Shown here: positions 63,048 to 64,000 of the stretch, piece after piece
Position numbering within the stretch: the first letter of the stretch is position 1
How the letters are laid out: the number at the start of each line of letters is the position of its first letter
NCBI GenBank assembly: GCA_050012775.1
Contig: JBEKGN010000009.1
Location: forward strand, 1-64,000
Source of the DNA: Roseiarcus sp050012775
Lineage (GTDB): Bacteria; Pseudomonadota; Alphaproteobacteria; Rhizobiales; Beijerinckiaceae
Length of the DNA stretch: 64,000 bases
Direction of reading: 5' to 3'
Notes under the pieces: model-generated
Seen by the model: the letters and a program-made list of their open reading frames with translations, nothing else
Told to the model about the DNA's origin: nothing
Database searches by the model: none
Made by a program: the position numbers and the translations under genes

Positions 63048-63599
63048 TTAGCGGCTCCAGACGCCGGTCAGCGTAGCCTTCGCCAGCGTGTGGAAGTGCA
63101 GGTTGAACCCGACGACCGCCGGCGAGGCGTTCTCGTCGGCGTCGAGCTTGTCGACGTCCACCGCGAAAAGCTGGACGTGGTAGTGATGCGGCTTGTCGCC
63201 CTTGGGCGGGCAGGGCCCGAAATATCCTTGCGACCCGGCGTCGTTGTGGCCCTGCACCGCGCCCGCCGGCGCGAGAGCGGCCTTGGGATCTCCGGCGTTC
63301 TTGGCCAGAGAGGTCGTATCGGCGGGAATGTTGAACACCACCCAGTGCCAGAACCCGCTGCCGGTCGGCGCGTCGGGGTCGTAGACGCTGAGCGCGAAGC
63401 TCTTCGTTCCCTTGGGCGCGCCGGACCAGCTGAGCGCCGGTGAGATATTCTTGCCGGAGCAGCCAAAGCCGTTGGCGACCTGCTCGTCCGCGATTCGCGC
63501 TCCCGGCTTGATGTCCGGGCTGGTCAACGACATCTGAGCCGCGCCTGCGCTCGCCGCGCCGGCCAACACTATCGCGCCCGCAATAAACAATTTTCGCAT
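63048..63599 (-). CDS. Secreted PEBP-family (YbhB/YbcL, RKIP-like) protein
   Basis: 183 residues. Signal peptide MRKLFIAGAIVLAGAASAGA, then the phosphatidylethanolamine-binding fold: CSGKNISPALSWSGAPKGTK, SVYDPDAPTGSGFWHWVVFNIP (DPDAP and GxxHW ligand pocket), and GYFGPCPPKGDKPHHYHVQLF (GPxPP..HxYHV). E. coli homologues have no settled role. Converges on the COG3904-like gene; a short GC hairpin in the 80-base gap (CCCGGC/GCCGGG) lacks a T run. Confidence 0.92.
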   Translation of the reverse strand: MRKLFIAGAIVLAGAASAGAAQMSLTSPDIKPGARIADEQVANGFGCSGKNISPALSWSGAPKGTKSFALSVYDPDAPTGSGFWHWVVFNIPADTTSLAKNAGDPKAALAPAGAVQGHNDAGSQGYFGPCPPKGDKPHHYHVQLFAVDVDKLDADENASPAVVGFNLHFHTLAKATLTGVWSR

Positions 63600-63736
63600 T
63601 GTCCCGTTCCTCCCAGAGACCGGCCCACGCGCACTGAATATGCGCGTTAGGCCGCCGCAGTCTTCCCCAATTGGAATGTTCGAGCAAGTCGGCGATCTCG
63701 GCGCGCCGCGGGAAAAGCCAGCAATTGCGCGAGGCG

Positions 63737-64000
63737 CTAGAATTCCGCGACCCCGCCGGGGTCGGCGAGGCGGTGCAGCCGGTCGGCGGCGGCTTGGGCG
63801 AAGCGCAGCAGCACCGCGCGGCGGGTCGCGGGGGCGATGACGCGCGGCGTCGCCTCGCGCAGGATTTCCGCGCCGTAGGAGTCGGCGACAATGAGGCCGG
63901 CGTCGTCGGGCATGATCTCGACGGGAATTTCAGCGGAAATGGCGAAATAGAGCCGGTCGCAATGGGCGCAATAGTCGCGCCACTTGTGGTCGGCGCGAAA
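63737..64000 (-). CDS. mmcB: MmcB-family DNA repair protein, C-terminal part (5' end outside window)
   Basis: Reading the minus strand from the window edge gives 87 residues to a TAG at 63737-63739: FRADHKWRDYCAHCDRLYFA, then EIPVEIMPDDAGLIVADSYG, EILREATPRVIAPATRRAVL and ADRLHRLADPGGVAEF. The FRADHKW.DY..HCDRL.FA block is the hallmark of MmcB, an alphaproteobacterial nuclease-fold protein needed for survival after mitomycin C damage. The N-terminal part with the remaining active-site residues is missing from the window. Confidence 0.75.
   Translation of the reverse strand, partial: FRADHKWRDYCAHCDRLYFAISAEIPVEIMPDDAGLIVADSYGAEILREATPRVIAPATRRAVLLRFAQAAADRLHRLADPGGVAEF

Overview
The window reads as a chromosome segment from a GC-rich alphaproteobacterium of the order Hyphomicrobiales (Rhizobiales). 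This rests on the CobS/CobT aerobic cobaltochelatase pair, the etfB-etfA-hbd cluster, the trpA-accD-folC cluster, a ptsP-prfA pair, an MmcB-type gene at the right edge, and palindromic dispersed repeats typical of this group. A Beijerinckiaceae/Methylocystaceae-like or Rhodoblastus-like host is my guess; no 16S or other marker in the window settles it. I recognised no tRNA, rRNA or CRISPR array.

Region by region. 1-6.6 kb: the edge of an IS5-like element that has cut off the 5' end of a xylulokinase gene (xylB), then ackA, a two-gene ABC-2 exporter, a YggS-type PLP protein, rpmB with a clear terminator, and eda. 6.8-12.6 kb: a CPA2 cation/proton antiporter, an FUSC-type membrane protein, an in-frame chimera joining an FUSC N-terminus to half of a solute-binding protein, and an intact solute-binding protein. 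12.7-26.1 kb: a catabolic block of two divergent operons around an AT-rich promoter. The minus-strand operon carries crotonase, feruloyl-CoA-synthase-like ligase, SDR dehydrogenase, thioesterase and MarR, with a 33-codon remnant of a lost thiolase. The plus-strand operon carries a long-chain acyl-CoA synthetase, a complete LivGHMKF-type ABC importer and a PaaK-like ligase. Together they look like uptake, CoA activation and side-chain shortening of aromatic or acyl acids.

26.1-35.6 kb: cobT, cobS, a J-domain protein, bolA, a YcxB-like membrane protein, ugd, a ParE/ParD-like toxin-antitoxin pair, and ffh-rpsP-rimM. 35.8-40.7 kb: a 1328-residue protein with five tandem GAF-like domains, a GGDEF domain and an EAL domain lies between rimM and trmD, which are usually neighbours. 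40.7-43.4 kb: hbd, etfA and etfB, linking acyl-CoA oxidation to the respiratory chain. 43.9-49.1 kb: a complete peptide/nickel-type ABC importer with its two ATPases fused. 49.3-58.4 kb: ptsP, prfA, nadD, rsfS, rlmH, an EnvC-like degenerate M23 protein and two tandem CtpA-type S41 peptidases. 58.5-64 kb: folC, accD and trpA on the minus strand, a secreted ClpP-fold (COG3904-like) protein, a secreted PEBP-family protein, and the 3' part of an mmcB-like gene.

The least ordinary items are the five-GAF c-di-GMP protein inside a ribosome-biogenesis operon, the FUSC::SBP chimera explained by tandem duplication plus microhomology deletion, the eroded thiolase inside an otherwise intact acyl-CoA side-chain operon with a well-formed promoter/operator, the doubled CtpA next to a LytM protein lacking metal ligands, and the COG3904-like gene with a near-leaderless promoter built around a perfect palindrome.
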